Positions 1 through 7,792 of a stretch of DNA of 38,970 nt are shown here, one piece after another. The position numbers were made by a program, and so were the translations under genes. The notes below the pieces were generated by a model. The model had not been told where the DNA came from, ran no database searches, and worked only from the letters and a program-made list of their open reading frames with translations. The DNA is taken from the NCBI GenBank assembly GCA_900320955.1, contig ONUN01000013.1, positions 1-38,970 of the forward strand. Direction: 5' to 3'. Position 1 is the stretch's first letter. Each line of letters opens with the position of its first letter. The stretch comes from an uncultured Methanobrevibacter sp. (GTDB lineage: Archaea > Methanobacteriota > Methanobacteria > Methanobacteriales > Methanobacteriaceae).

Positions 1-924
1 GAACAACAAAGACAAATGATTGAACAAGAATTGAGAATAGCAAAAAATCTTGGTCAGATTAAACATAAAATAGTTGTAATGAGTGGAAAAGGAGGAGTTG
101 GAAAATCTACTGTTGCAGCTAATATCGCTGAGACTTTACAAAGCTTAGGATTTAAAACCGGTATTTTGGATGCCGATATTCACGGACCAAACATTCCAAA
201 AATGTTAGGTCTTGAATTATACGGAGAAGCATTCAGCCAAAATCAATTTGACACATTCAAAGAAATCACTGAAGCAAGACTTGCAGAAAGAGATTTCGAA
301 AGTGATGAGGAAAAATTGGCTTATATCGAATCCGTTAAAGAGGAATTCAATTCTACAATGTTTCCTGTAACATTGCCTAGCGGCTTAAAAGTAATGTCAA
401 TGGCATTTTTACTTGAAAGCATGGACACACCTATTATATGGAGAGGTCCTCAAAAAACCGGTGCAATCAAGCAATTGATTTCTGACTGTAATTGGGGTGA
501 ACTTGATTATTTAATTATCGATAACCCACCTGGAACCGGTGACGAACCTTTAACAGTATTGCAAACCATTCCTGACGCTGATGCAGTAATTATGGTAACA
601 ACACCTAATGTCGTATCTCAGGAAGACGTTTTGAAATGTGTTAAGATGGTTGGCATGATGAATATCAAAAAGATTGGTCTTGTTGAAAACATGGCTTATT
701 ACATGTGCCCTCATTGCGGTGAAAAATTGCATATCTTCGGTAAAGGCAATGGTGAGAAGTTTGCTGAAGAGATGGAAATTGAATATTTAGGTGATTTGCC
801 TATTGAAGAGGCTGTTTCAAATTCACCAAATGAAGATGCAACTATTTCAACATTAAATCCTGATGATGAAGTTTCAAAAAGATTTAAGGAAATAGTTTTA
901 GAAATAAATGAGAAATTTTGTTAA
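1..924 (+). CDS. Mrp/NBP35-family Fe-S cluster carrier ATPase (5' partial)
   Basis: Cytosolic P-loop ATPase of the Mrp/ApbC/NBP35 family, known to carry and transfer iron-sulfur clusters to apoproteins. Visible motifs are the deviant Walker A GKGGVGKST near the N-terminus, the DADIHGPNIP switch segment, IIDNPPGTGDEP, and a late CPHCG (CxxC) pair that would bind the bridging cluster in a dimer. The reading frame is open from the first base of the window, so the true start, and probably an N-terminal Cys-rich tail common in archaeal members, lies upstream; an internal ATG sits at 16. Its stop overlaps the stop of the convergent gene at 921 by a shared TTAA. Family assignment is secure; the cargo is not visible from sequence. 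Confidence 0.93.
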   Translation, partial: EQQRQMIEQELRIAKNLGQIKHKIVVMSGKGGVGKSTVAANIAETLQSLGFKTGILDADIHGPNIPKMLGLELYGEAFSQNQFDTFKEITEARLAERDFESDEEKLAYIESVKEEFNSTMFPVTLPSGLKVMSMAFLLESMDTPIIWRGPQKTGAIKQLISDCNWGELDYLIIDNPPGTGDEPLTVLQTIPDADAVIMVTTPNVVSQEDVLKCVKMVGMMNIKKIGLVENMAYYMCPHCGEKLHIFGKGNGEKFAEEMEIEYLGDLPIEEAVSNSPNEDATISTLNPDDEVSKRFKEIVLEINEKFC

Positions 925-1319
925 ATCAGTGTAATGTTGATTATATAACTTACACGAGCTATATTTACGATATATCCTAAGAAATTAGGATCTTCTTTTA
1001 ATTTTTTATTGTATTTTTCCAGTTTGTCGATGACGTATCCCTTGTTTTCGTCCATTACGTTTAATGAAAAGTATTGCATTCCATTTTTATATTCCAAAGC
1101 ATCCGTAAAAATAGGAACTAAATATTTGCCGTCATTTCCGTAGGGAATCTTGACCGGTTTGCCATCTTCAATGGAAATGATGAATTCCTTGTCTTTGATG
1201 TATTCCTTAATTTCTAACTCTGTTTTTTCAATAGCTTTCTGGTTTTCGTTTTCACCATGCATGTAAATCATGGTTATATGATTCTTTAACTCAGGATGTT
1301 TTATTTCTTCGATTTTCAT
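921..1319 (-). CDS. SseB-like small protein, downstream of msrAB
   Basis: A 132-residue soluble protein of unknown function. Its central part reads YLVPIFTDALEY followed some 45 residues later by FLGYIVN, a layout matching two other genes in this window (2698-3141, 3144-3629) and resembling the N-terminal domain of SseB-type proteins (P-[IV]-[FY]-T-D ... G-x-x-[IV]-N). It starts five bases after the msrAB stop on the same strand, so the two are almost certainly one transcript and it may have a stress-linked role. That link is inference. The last residues (ISYIINITLI-like) are hydrophobic and diverge from the paralogues. Confidence 0.75.
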   Translation of the reverse strand: MKIEEIKHPELKNHITMIYMHGENENQKAIEKTELEIKEYIKDKEFIISIEDGKPVKIPYGNDGKYLVPIFTDALEYKNGMQYFSLNVMDENKGYVIDKLEKYNKKLKEDPNFLGYIVNIARVSYIINITLI

Positions 1320-1324
1320 TGTAT

Positions 1325-2221
1325 CTATCTTTCATTTTCATTGTTTAAATAATCTTCAACTTTGTCTTTTGGTATGAATTTCAATGCAGCTGAGTTGATG
1401 CAGTATCTTGGAGACCCTCCGGGTCCGTCATGAAACAGATGGCCCAAATGAGAGTTTGATTTCGCACTTCTTACTTCAATGCGTGTTGTTCCATAGGAAA
1501 AGTCCCTATTTTTTGTTATCACATCTTCTGAAATTGGCTTTGAAAATGCAGGCCAGCCACATCCCGAATCGAACTTGTCTTCAGAAGAGAATAGAATTTC
1601 TCCATTTACCACATCCACATATACACCATCTTCAAAAAAGTTATCATATTTTCCACTAAATGGCGGTTCTGTCATGGAAAGCTGTGTTATTTCATATTCT
1701 TCACGGGTCAAGTGGTCGAATTCTTTATCATTTATTAAATTTAAATCAACATGACAATAGCCCTGCGGGTTTTTCTCCAGATATTTCTGATGATAATCTT
1801 CAGCAGGATAAAAGCTGTTAATGGGACCAACTTCAACCACGATTTTTTGAGGATCCTCATTTTGCTTATTTGCAAAAAATTTCAGGACACATTCCCTTTG
1901 TGAATCTTCCTGCCAGAAAACGCCACTTCTGTACTGTGTTCCAATATCATTTCCCTGGCGATTGATGCTGTGAGGGTCGATAATCATGTAAAACTTTTCC
2001 AAAATTTCCTCAAGGGCAATGATTTTCGGATTGTATGTTGCCTTGACGCATTCTGCATGACCTGTTTTTCCACTGCAAACCTTTTCATATGTTGGTGCAA
2101 GGTCATGGCCATTCGCATAGCCCACTTCTGTCTGGTTAACTCCTTTCAGGCGTGAAATAAATGCTTCAACACCCCAAAAACATCCTCCGGCCAAATAGAT
2201 GACCTGTAATTTTTCAAACAT
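1325..2221 (-). CDS. msrAB: bifunctional peptide methionine sulfoxide reductase MsrA/MsrB
   Basis: Repairs both stereoisomers of methionine sulfoxide in proteins. The N-terminal MsrA domain carries the catalytic GGCFWG motif right after the start; the C-terminal MsrB domain shows [19 protein letters not shown] and the catalytic RYCINSAAL. The two zinc CxxC pairs of some MsrB proteins are absent, as in the zinc-free form. The reading frame stays open to an ATG at 2275, but I chose the ATG at 2221 because a TATA-like TTTAAATATTT lies about 25 bases upstream of it, inside the longer version, and because MsrA proteins normally begin a few residues before GGCFWG. First gene of a two-gene unit with the SseB-like gene. 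Divergent from the small gene at 2329. Confidence 0.95.
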   Translation of the reverse strand: MFEKLQVIYLAGGCFWGVEAFISRLKGVNQTEVGYANGHDLAPTYEKVCSGKTGHAECVKATYNPKIIALEEILEKFYMIIDPHSINRQGNDIGTQYRSGVFWQEDSQRECVLKFFANKQNEDPQKIVVEVGPINSFYPAEDYHQKYLEKNPQGYCHVDLNLINDKEFDHLTREEYEITQLSMTEPPFSGKYDNFFEDGVYVDVVNGEILFSSEDKFDSGCGWPAFSKPISEDVITKNRDFSYGTTRIEVRSAKSNSHLGHLFHDGPGGSPRYCINSAALKFIPKDKVEDYLNNENER

Positions 2222-2328
2222 GTTAATTACTATATGTGTGAAATATTTAAACTTTGGCATTTCAAATTCCGGCAAAAATCTTTTTTATCATAACATTCAA
2301 AGTAATAATATAGATTGGAGGAAATCTA

Positions 2329-2481
2329 ATGTTTTACAGTACAATAATGAAAATTGATTCAATTGATAGACTAAGAGATATTAGGGATGCATTACTTGTA
2401 GAACAAGGTATAAATCCTACTCGTCAAGGAGAACAAGCTATTAAAGTAGTAGTTGAAAGAATCGATGAAATCTCGTCATAG
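2329..2481 (+). CDS. small 50-residue protein, possibly the 5' part of a frameshifted gene
   Basis: An ATG at 2329 follows a strong ribosome binding site (GGAGG at 2318-2322) and opens a 50-codon frame ending TAG at 2479-2481. The product is helical and charged (MFYSTIMKIDSIDRLRDIRD at its start) and I do not recognise it. The next reading frame (2453-2683) overlaps it in the +1 frame, has no convincing ribosome binding site of its own and could continue it: joined near 2470-2478 the pair would give a protein of about 118 residues. Either this is a complete micro-protein followed by an overlapping gene, or one gene broken by a single base change. Confidence 0.6.
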   Translation: MFYSTIMKIDSIDRLRDIRDALLVEQGINPTRQGEQAIKVVVERIDEISS

Positions 2482-2683
2482 AATTTCACTGTATTATCGT
2501 GAAAACAAAAATCAGGCCAAACCTCATCAGGAGGAGTATAAAAGTTCCCATGCTCCTGTTGCAAAACGTAAAAGAAGACCTAAAAGAGAGGTTATTGACG
2601 GCTTTAAAATGTCTTATAGATACAAATACTATAAGGATGATGTTGTCGAGGAAGATGAAATGGAAGAAGAGTTGGAGGATTAA
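2453..2683 (+). CDS. small basic-then-acidic protein, overlapping the preceding frame
   Basis: Frame opening at a TTG (2453) with an ATG at 2465, both inside the preceding 50-codon gene. The product has a basic middle (AKRKRRPKREV) and a strongly acidic tail (EEDEMEEELED). No family recognised. No clear ribosome binding site precedes either start, so expression would need coupling to the upstream gene or a frameshift. A T9 run begins eight bases after the stop, which fits a transcription end here and supports one transcript over both frames. Confidence 0.55.
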   Translation: MKESMKSRHRISLYYRENKNQAKPHQEEYKSSHAPVAKRKRRPKREVIDGFKMSYRYKYYKDDVVEEDEMEEELED

Positions 2684-2690
2684 TCTCTTC

Positions 2691-2699
2691 TTTTTTTTT
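2691..2699 (+). terminator. T9 run after the small gene pair
   Basis: Nine consecutive T directly after the stop of the frame ending at 2683, typical of archaeal intrinsic termination at T-runs. It overlaps the stop codon of the convergent gene at 2698. Confidence 0.5.
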
Positions 2700-3141
2700 A
2701 TAATTCTCCGTTTCTTCCCATATTGAAGTTTTGAGAATGAGGATTAATAACAAAACCCTGGAAATATTCATCCTCTTCAGCTATTTTTGAAATGTCTTCA
2801 GGGGTCAAGACTTTCATTTCAAGATTGTCTATAAACAATTTGGATATTTTTGAACTTCCCATTGCGTATTCTCTGATGTCAGTAAAAATAGGAATGATGT
2901 ATTCATGGCTTGTGTCGGTCAGGGTTAATTTTACAAATTCATTTTCTTCATCGATCAATGTAAAATATATCTCTTTTGGATATGCATCCCTGATGTTGTT
3001 TTTTATCGCATCAAGCTCTATTGAATTCTCATCTTTTAGTTTTTTCACCATGTCAGCATAAATTTGGATATAATCCTTAAGCTGACTTTTTGAAGCTTTC
3101 ACATTATTTTTCTGATAGTCTTCGTAATCTTTAGGAGTCAT
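2698..3141 (-). CDS. SseB-like small protein
   Basis: A 147-residue soluble protein. The segment YIIPIFTDIREY followed by YFQGFVINP matches the YLVPIFTD...GYIVN pattern of the gene at 921-1319 and the FVIPVYTD...GLAVNAP pattern of the next gene upstream; this is the core of SseB-type domains. Function unknown. Its ATG lies two bases after the stop of the gene at 3144-3629, so the two are co-transcribed paralogues. The N-terminal half is a charged helix-rich region. Three such proteins within 2.7 kb indicates local duplication. Confidence 0.72.
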   Translation of the reverse strand: MTPKDYEDYQKNNVKASKSQLKDYIQIYADMVKKLKDENSIELDAIKNNIRDAYPKEIYFTLIDEENEFVKLTLTDTSHEYIIPIFTDIREYAMGSSKISKLFIDNLEMKVLTPEDISKIAEEDEYFQGFVINPHSQNFNMGRNGEL

Positions 3142-3143
3142 AA

Positions 3144-3629
3144 TTATTCACAGCAATCGTGAACATCTTCGCTGCCAATAACAAAGTCCCATTGTGGTGC
3201 ATTAACTGCAAGACCAATGAAGCCTTCATCATCAGAGTAATCAGCTATAATTTCACTTCCAACTTTTTTATCACATTCAAATTCATTTTCGCCGAATTGT
3301 TCTTTAAAAACAGCAATTGCTTCTTCAGCTTCCTTTTCATCAGTATAAACAGGAATGACAAATTCTTCGTCTTCGTCTTCTTCACTGACAATTAATGCAA
3401 CTACTTCTTTTTCTTCACTCAAAGCATTAGAAACGATAATGAACTCTTCATTGAATACTTGGTGTTCAATTTCATGGTATATTTCACCAAGCTCTTCAAT
3501 TTGCTCTTTGTTGTCATCTTCAAAAGATTCCGGAAGTTCTTCTGAATTTTCCAATTCCTTTTCTATTTTTGCATTCAAATCATTATCAAGTTCTATAAAT
3601 TTTTCTACTAATTGTTTAAGTTCACTCAT
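3144..3629 (-). CDS. SseB-like acidic protein
   Basis: A 161-residue, strongly acidic soluble protein with an N-terminal helical region rich in Glu, then the SseB-like core FVIPVYTDEKEAEEA and DEGFIGLAVNAPQWD, ending in a cysteine-containing tail (DCCE). It is the first gene of a pair with 2698-3141 (two-base gap). An AGGTGA ribosome binding site sits six bases before the start, and an AT-rich stretch with TTTTTAAAG about 40 bases further up is a possible promoter. Function not known; the fold assignment rests on the pattern shared by the three local paralogues. Confidence 0.75.
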   Translation of the reverse strand: MSELKQLVEKFIELDNDLNAKIEKELENSEELPESFEDDNKEQIEELGEIYHEIEHQVFNEEFIIVSNALSEEKEVVALIVSEEDEDEEFVIPVYTDEKEAEEAIAVFKEQFGENEFECDKKVGSEIIADYSDDEGFIGLAVNAPQWDFVIGSEDVHDCCE

Positions 3630-3737
3630 AATTTCACCTAATTAATTAATAATCATTAAAAAAAGTCTTTAAAAACAAATGAACATTCTCTTCCTAAACA
3701 CCACTAAAGGAATACAAACGAATGCTCATTTCAACCA

Positions 3738-4652
3738 TCACCATTGTTCATATTTTGCTGAGACATCAACGTTATTTTTCTCACCAAGTTCAATTACTTT
3801 GCCGTTCAGCGAGTCAATTTCTGTTTTGATTTTTCTTTGAATGTCCTGATGGGTTGATGAAAAATGTTCATAGGTGTCAGGGACGAGTTTGGAGTAAAAT
3901 ATGTCCTTATACTCTTTAGAGCTATTCCATAGTGTTGAATATCCGGATACCTTAATGACTTCAAAGATTTCATCAATGATTCTGTCCATGATTTCTATTG
4001 AATATTCATTTTCAGTTAATTTTCCATAGTTTACATTTAATATTGTGCCTAAAGGATTTAGGGCGCAGTTGTAAATCATTTTAGCCCACAGGTACCTGTC
4101 AATTTCATTTGTAATATTGCAATTGATTCCTGATGCAGTAATCATATCTGCTATCTCTTTCAATGGTTTTGGATTTTCATGCTGAAGTGATCCAAGCAAA
4201 ATTGGTTCTGTATAAACGGTAACCTCGCTGATATGTCTTTCATGCCTTTGGAACCCTGTGATGACCCGTGCTGAGAAAACCTTATCTTTCGTAAAGTATT
4301 CAAGATATGCCTCGTCATTTCCAAATCCATTTTGAAAGATTATTATTTTTGTTGTGTCCTTAAGTATTTCCTTGTGGTTGTTTAAGTTTTTGGCAATTTC
4401 GCTGTTGGCTGTTGTTTTTGTTGCTATGAAAATATAGTCAAATGTATCTTTTGGAATTTCCGAGTATTTCTCATAGACTGGGATGTCCTTAATTTCATAA
4501 TGTGTGAACAATCCGCATCTTTTGATTCCATTTTCCCTGATTGCAATGGCAGTTTCGCCCCGTGCAAAGATTGAAACTTCCGCTCCCTGTGATGCGACTG
4601 AAGCTGCAAGGCCTATGCCCACTCCTCCAGCGCCAATTAATAAGATCTTCAT
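3738..4652 (-). CDS. ketopantoate reductase-like dehydrogenase (ApbA/PanE family)
   Basis: NAD(P)-dependent dehydrogenase of the 2-dehydropantoate 2-reductase family; in CoA synthesis this family reduces ketopantoate to pantoate, but paralogues act on other 2-oxo acids. The N-terminus is a Rossmann nucleotide site (KILLIGAGGVGIGLA), followed by FIATKTTAN, and the C-terminal helical domain carries WAKMIYNCALNPLGTI, which holds the conserved lysine and the NPLG signature. I take the ATG at 4652, directly before the Rossmann strand; the frame extends to an ATG at 4676 that is also possible. A palindromic site (4687-4702) lies between a TATA-like element (4713-4721) and the start, so it may be repressed by a specific regulator. 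It stands alone, with no other CoA gene nearby, so substrate is unproven. Confidence 0.85.
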   Translation of the reverse strand: MKILLIGAGGVGIGLAASVASQGAEVSIFARGETAIAIRENGIKRCGLFTHYEIKDIPVYEKYSEIPKDTFDYIFIATKTTANSEIAKNLNNHKEILKDTTKIIIFQNGFGNDEAYLEYFTKDKVFSARVITGFQRHERHISEVTVYTEPILLGSLQHENPKPLKEIADMITASGINCNITNEIDRYLWAKMIYNCALNPLGTILNVNYGKLTENEYSIEIMDRIIDEIFEVIKVSGYSTLWNSSKEYKDIFYSKLVPDTYEHFSSTHQDIQRKIKTEIDSLNGKVIELGEKNNVDVSAKYEQW

Positions 4653-4686
4653 AATATCTGATTTGCTTTTCATCATTGAAATACTT

Positions 4687-4702
4687 TTTAGGCAAATCTA
4701 AA
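4687..4702. promoter_or_regulatory. TTTAGG-N4-tCTAAA operator-like site before the PanE-like gene
   Basis: TTTAGGCAAATCTAAA, an inverted repeat with one mismatch, matches the consensus of sites at 19040-19055 and 33561-33576. It lies between the probable TATA element (4713-4721, minus strand) and the start of the PanE-like gene, the usual place for an archaeal repressor site. The half-site TTAGG recalls DtxR/IdeR-type operators; that is resemblance only. Confidence 0.5.
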
Positions 4703-4793
4703 TTGAAAGAGCATTTAAAATTCTTGATTTTGGATAAACTAAATAATTATTATTTTATTAACCTAAAAATTACACAAAAACAGATTAATTTAA

Positions 4794-4813
4794 ATATAAT
4801 GAATTCATTATAT
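4794..4813. promoter_or_regulatory. 20-bp perfect palindrome in the promoter of the GNAT/zinc-ribbon gene
   Basis: ATATAATGAATTCATTATAT is a perfect 20-base palindrome. It overlaps the 3' edge of a TATA-like element (TTTAAATATA around 4790-4799) and lies 26 bases before the start at 4839. Its position at the promoter core suggests an operator, possibly autoregulatory. Confidence 0.5.
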
Positions 4814-4838
4814 ATCTATTAATTTAAGGGGCATACTC

Positions 4839-6275
4839 ATGAATTATTTGAATCGTGAAAACAATACTCAAAAGGTATATCTGACAGAAAACACTTTGGA
4901 TGTTTCTGAAATATTGGATGAAAACTATGATTATATTGTCGAGTCCATGAAAAACGAAGGATTTTCAATTAAAAATCCAACATGCAGCCTGTTCAAGGAA
5001 CTGGTTTTCGAAAACAAGGTGGTAGGTTTCTGCACATATGACTATTCAAGACAATTTATGACTTCTGCCCTTAACAACATTTATGTCATTCCCCAATTCA
5101 GGGGAAATGGGCTTTTTTTGGAAGAACTTGAAAAGACCATGAAAGAGCAGAACAAGCCAAGCATTGTTGAGCCTACAAGACTTGTCGTTGAGCTATTGAT
5201 TAAATATGGATTTGCAAAAAAGATAACTGATAATATTGCTGCAAGTTCCATTGAATTTATCGTGCCTGGAGCACATGTCCTGTCAAATATAGACTATGAT
5301 TCCTCAGAGGAGCTGGCTACCCATTTTTATGATTTAAATATATGTGCAAGCATTCATTTTCTTGACTTGAACAAGTCATACATTGCCTACAGCAGTCCTC
5401 TAAATTATGATATCCTTCATTATGACTGTTTGGAAAAGAGAAACAAAATGGATGGCGGATATTTTGAAAATACTCGCGAACTGTTCCTGAAACATGATGA
5501 TGACTTTATAGATGCAGTCATTGAACTTGAGGAAAATCTTAACCTGAAGACATACACATTGGATGAAATCATAGGCAAGGGAGATGAGTTTTCACACTAT
5601 ATAGAATCATTGATTGATGATGCTCATGTAACTCGCCAAAAGGCTTTGGAAATCAAAAATCAAATAAAAGAGGAATATGAAGCAGGAATGATATTGAATG
5701 AATCGCTACTGATAAGACTGGCCTATCTGTTTGAAAAACCATCGGAAGCGACTATAAAATCACACTTGGATACATGCCCATACTGCGACATGCCAATTGA
5801 TGATCATGACAAGTTCTGTCATTTCTGTGGGATAAATCTGAATTATGACTGTGAAGATATGTTTGATAGCCTGATGGATACAATAAAAACCAATGATGAT
5901 GATTTTAAAGAGGACATCCGATATGTTGCATACAAGTTCCTGAAATTGATTGATGATGGAATCGATTTTGAATATGCTGTAAGAACAATTGAAAATACAT
6001 ACAGCATAGAATGGGATAAACTTGAAGGATATTTGGAAATGAACAATTATTTCAATGGAAAAATCACTGACGAAGGATATGAATTTATGATGAACCATCC
6101 CCTCAATTACTATGAAGAATTTGACATGAGTTGCATTGATTACACTGATTTTGAAAGGTATTTCTACAAAAATTCCGATTTAAGTGGAATCGAGATATGT
6201 CTGAATTATTTAAATCAATTTAGTGATGATGAAGATGTTCAGGAAATAATTTCCGAGATAAAAAGCTACATTTAA
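4839..6275 (+). CDS. GNAT-like acetyltransferase fused to a zinc ribbon and helical C-terminus
   Basis: A 478-residue protein. Residues roughly 15-135 look like a GNAT acetyltransferase domain: NNIYVIPQFRGNGLFLEELE is the acetyl-CoA binding R/Q-x-x-G-x-G/A-type strand-loop-helix, followed by a conserved YGF. A middle region (about 140-300) is unassigned. A zinc ribbon follows near residues 311-330 (CPYC...CHFC), then an acidic helical C-terminal domain of about 145 residues. The substrate is unknown; the zinc ribbon suggests a protein or nucleic acid partner. The upstream region has a TATA element and a perfect 20-bp palindrome, with an AGGGG weak ribosome site before the ATG. Its stop overlaps the stop of the convergent nuclease gene by four bases. 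Confidence 0.7.
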   Translation: MNYLNRENNTQKVYLTENTLDVSEILDENYDYIVESMKNEGFSIKNPTCSLFKELVFENKVVGFCTYDYSRQFMTSALNNIYVIPQFRGNGLFLEELEKTMKEQNKPSIVEPTRLVVELLIKYGFAKKITDNIAASSIEFIVPGAHVLSNIDYDSSEELATHFYDLNICASIHFLDLNKSYIAYSSPLNYDILHYDCLEKRNKMDGGYFENTRELFLKHDDDFIDAVIELEENLNLKTYTLDEIIGKGDEFSHYIESLIDDAHVTRQKALEIKNQIKEEYEAGMILNESLLIRLAYLFEKPSEATIKSHLDTCPYCDMPIDDHDKFCHFCGINLNYDCEDMFDSLMDTIKTNDDDFKEDIRYVAYKFLKLIDDGIDFEYAVRTIENTYSIEWDKLEGYLEMNNYFNGKITDEGYEFMMNHPLNYYEEFDMSCIDYTDFERYFYKNSDLSGIEICLNYLNQFSDDEDVQEIISEIKSYI

Positions 6276-6979
6276 TATTCGTCGCATAGTTTCCTGTATG
6301 TGCAGTATTTGCAAAGAAACTGTCTTCTTGCCGGAAATTCTCCGTCATTTATTTTTTCTCTAACTTCATGCAGGGTATCAATAGCATGGTTGATTTCTCT
6401 TTGATTTAGATATTTGCGTTTGTTGTCTTCATCGCAAACATCCAGAAGCCTCAATTTTCCATTTTTTGTAAAAAATACGCCTACGCTTGAAACATTTCTG
6501 CCGTAGACATTTTCAACAAGCAGCTTATAGTAGCATAGCTCCAGGCGGTACTTTGAAAATGAACTTGATTTGGATGTTTTATAATCGATTACAACAAGAC
6601 CTCCATTTTCATCCTCTAAAATGATATCGCAAATTCCTGAAAACCTGTTTTTTTCATCAAGCAGATATTCTTCATTTGAATATAGCTTATAATTGTTTTT
6701 AACAAAGACTTCATTGAAAAACAGGCCAAGGTTATCAATATGCTCACTTAAGTCATATCCGATTTCCAAATCATAGGCAATCTTTAAAAGTTCGTTTCTT
6801 ATGTCTATATCGTTTATCTCATCGCCGAACTTTTCTGTGAACTTTTCGGCTATTAGATGAACATCACTTCCAAGCGCCATATATTTGTTTTGAGGCATTT
6901 CAATTTCATCTATATATTGAAATTTAAACTCCAAAGGACACTTAAGATAAGAATTAACTTTTGATTTAGACAATTTCAT
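6272..6979 (-). CDS. PD-(D/E)XK nuclease with Fe-S cysteines, RecB/Cas4-like
   Basis: A 235-residue protein of the PD-(D/E)XK nuclease superfamily, RecB C-terminal/Cas4 group. Visible parts are the N-terminal helix with KCPLEFKFQY (first cysteine, C14), LGSDVHLIAEKF with the motif I histidine, GICDII (catalytic Asp), VVIDYKTSKS (D-x-K), and a C-terminal cysteine cluster C-x2-C-x5-C (about C223, C226, C232). The four cysteines are spaced as in 4Fe-4S Cas4/AddB-type nucleases. No CRISPR array or other cas gene is present here, so this is an orphan DNA repair or processing nuclease by inference. It is followed on the minus strand by the convergent GNAT gene; upstream lies the terminator of the gene at 7036. 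Confidence 0.85.
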   Translation of the reverse strand: MKLSKSKVNSYLKCPLEFKFQYIDEIEMPQNKYMALGSDVHLIAEKFTEKFGDEINDIDIRNELLKIAYDLEIGYDLSEHIDNLGLFFNEVFVKNNYKLYSNEEYLLDEKNRFSGICDIILEDENGGLVVIDYKTSKSSSFSKYRLELCYYKLLVENVYGRNVSSVGVFFTKNGKLRLLDVCDEDNKRKYLNQREINHAIDTLHEVREKINDGEFPARRQFLCKYCTYRKLCDEY

Positions 6980-6989
6980 AGTTACACTT

Positions 6990-7023
6990 AAAAAAAAAGT
7001 TTTTTGAGAGTAAAAAAACTCTC
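6990..7023 (-). terminator. hairpin plus T-run after the surface protein gene
   Basis: On the minus strand GAGAGT (7018-7023) pairs with ACTCTC (7006-7011) around a short T-rich loop, followed by a T9 run (A-run at 6990-6998 on the plus strand). It sits just after the gene ending at 7036. Confidence 0.6.
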
Positions 7024-7035
7024 TTAATTAAAATT

Positions 7036-7584
7036 TTACCATCTGTTAATTTTACCATCATTGCTTGAAGAGCCACCGACGGAATCTATAATGTTTTTAC
7101 AAGAATTAATGAAATATTCACTGTTGGAATAGGTAATGTTGGTTCCAGTAATCTTGTAGTTCTGATTGTTTTTAGCAAAATAGACATCAGCATTATAGCC
7201 TTCACCACTTTCTTTGTATAAGAAATATGCAGGCACTCCATTTTGGTTAATTTCCTGGCTGGAGCTGTATGATCCTTGACTAACTAGATTGTTGTAGGTA
7301 TTAGTTAAATTAAGTGAACTGTCGATTTGCTCAACTAAAATTTTCACTCCCGTACTATTATCAACTAATCTAACAGCAGTATCGTTAACTTTGGTATTTT
7401 TAAAGTTGCCTATTTTGGCAAAGTTACTATCACCAAGTTTAACTCCATTATTGCCAGCATTAACAGTAGTGGCAGTATTATCATTTGAATCAAGAATATT
7501 TAAACCATTGGCACCAAAATTAATGCCAACATAAATAACAATTAAAATGATAAGTAAAGCATAAAGTTTTTTCATACTATCCAT
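7036..7584 (-). CDS. small membrane-anchored or secreted surface protein
   Basis: A 182-residue protein with an N-terminal hydrophobic segment (KKLYALLIILIVIYVGINFG) that would act as a signal anchor. The rest is outside the membrane, rich in Asn and Ser, with no cysteine but for one near the C-terminus. No catalytic motif. Surface proteins with a similar compact domain are common in Methanobrevibacter; no function is assigned. Two starts are possible, MDSMKK at 7584 or MKK at 7575; a TATA-like TTATATATA about 25-30 bases upstream suits either, giving a nearly leaderless transcript. A hairpin-T-run terminator follows. Confidence 0.7.
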   Translation of the reverse strand: MDSMKKLYALLIILIVIYVGINFGANGLNILDSNDNTATTVNAGNNGVKLGDSNFAKIGNFKNTKVNDTAVRLVDNSTGVKILVEQIDSSLNLTNTYNNLVSQGSYSSSQEINQNGVPAYFLYKESGEGYNADVYFAKNNQNYKITGTNITYSNSEYFINSCKNIIDSVGGSSSNDGKINRW

Positions 7585-7792
7585 ACTAAATAATTTTGAT
7601 TTTTAACTATATATAATTAAGTTAAAACAAAGAGGTTTAACATAATGCTATTTTTCATCATTTTTAACTACTTGATATGTATGCATTGATGCAGTTAATT
7701 GGATATTGTCAAAACTATTTTTAATAAGTTTCAATAAATTTAGTTACAAGTGAGATGAATTTATCCACTTAAAAAAATCGGAGAGTAAAAAA
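7585..7792. other. divergent intergenic region
   Basis: Holds the promoter of the surface protein gene on the minus strand and that of the flavoprotein on the plus strand (TTTTTAATAAG near 7717, GGAGAG ribosome site at 7781). A weak inverted repeat AAGTG/CACTT (about 7749-7770) is present. No further gene seen. Confidence 0.4.

Noticed and set aside
4424-4701. Opposite-strand frames inside the PanE-like gene as genes
   Set aside because: They are shadows of a clear Rossmann enzyme and have no ribosome site.
7749-7770. AAGTG/CACTT inverted repeat as an operator
   Set aside because: Five-base arms are too short for a firm claim.
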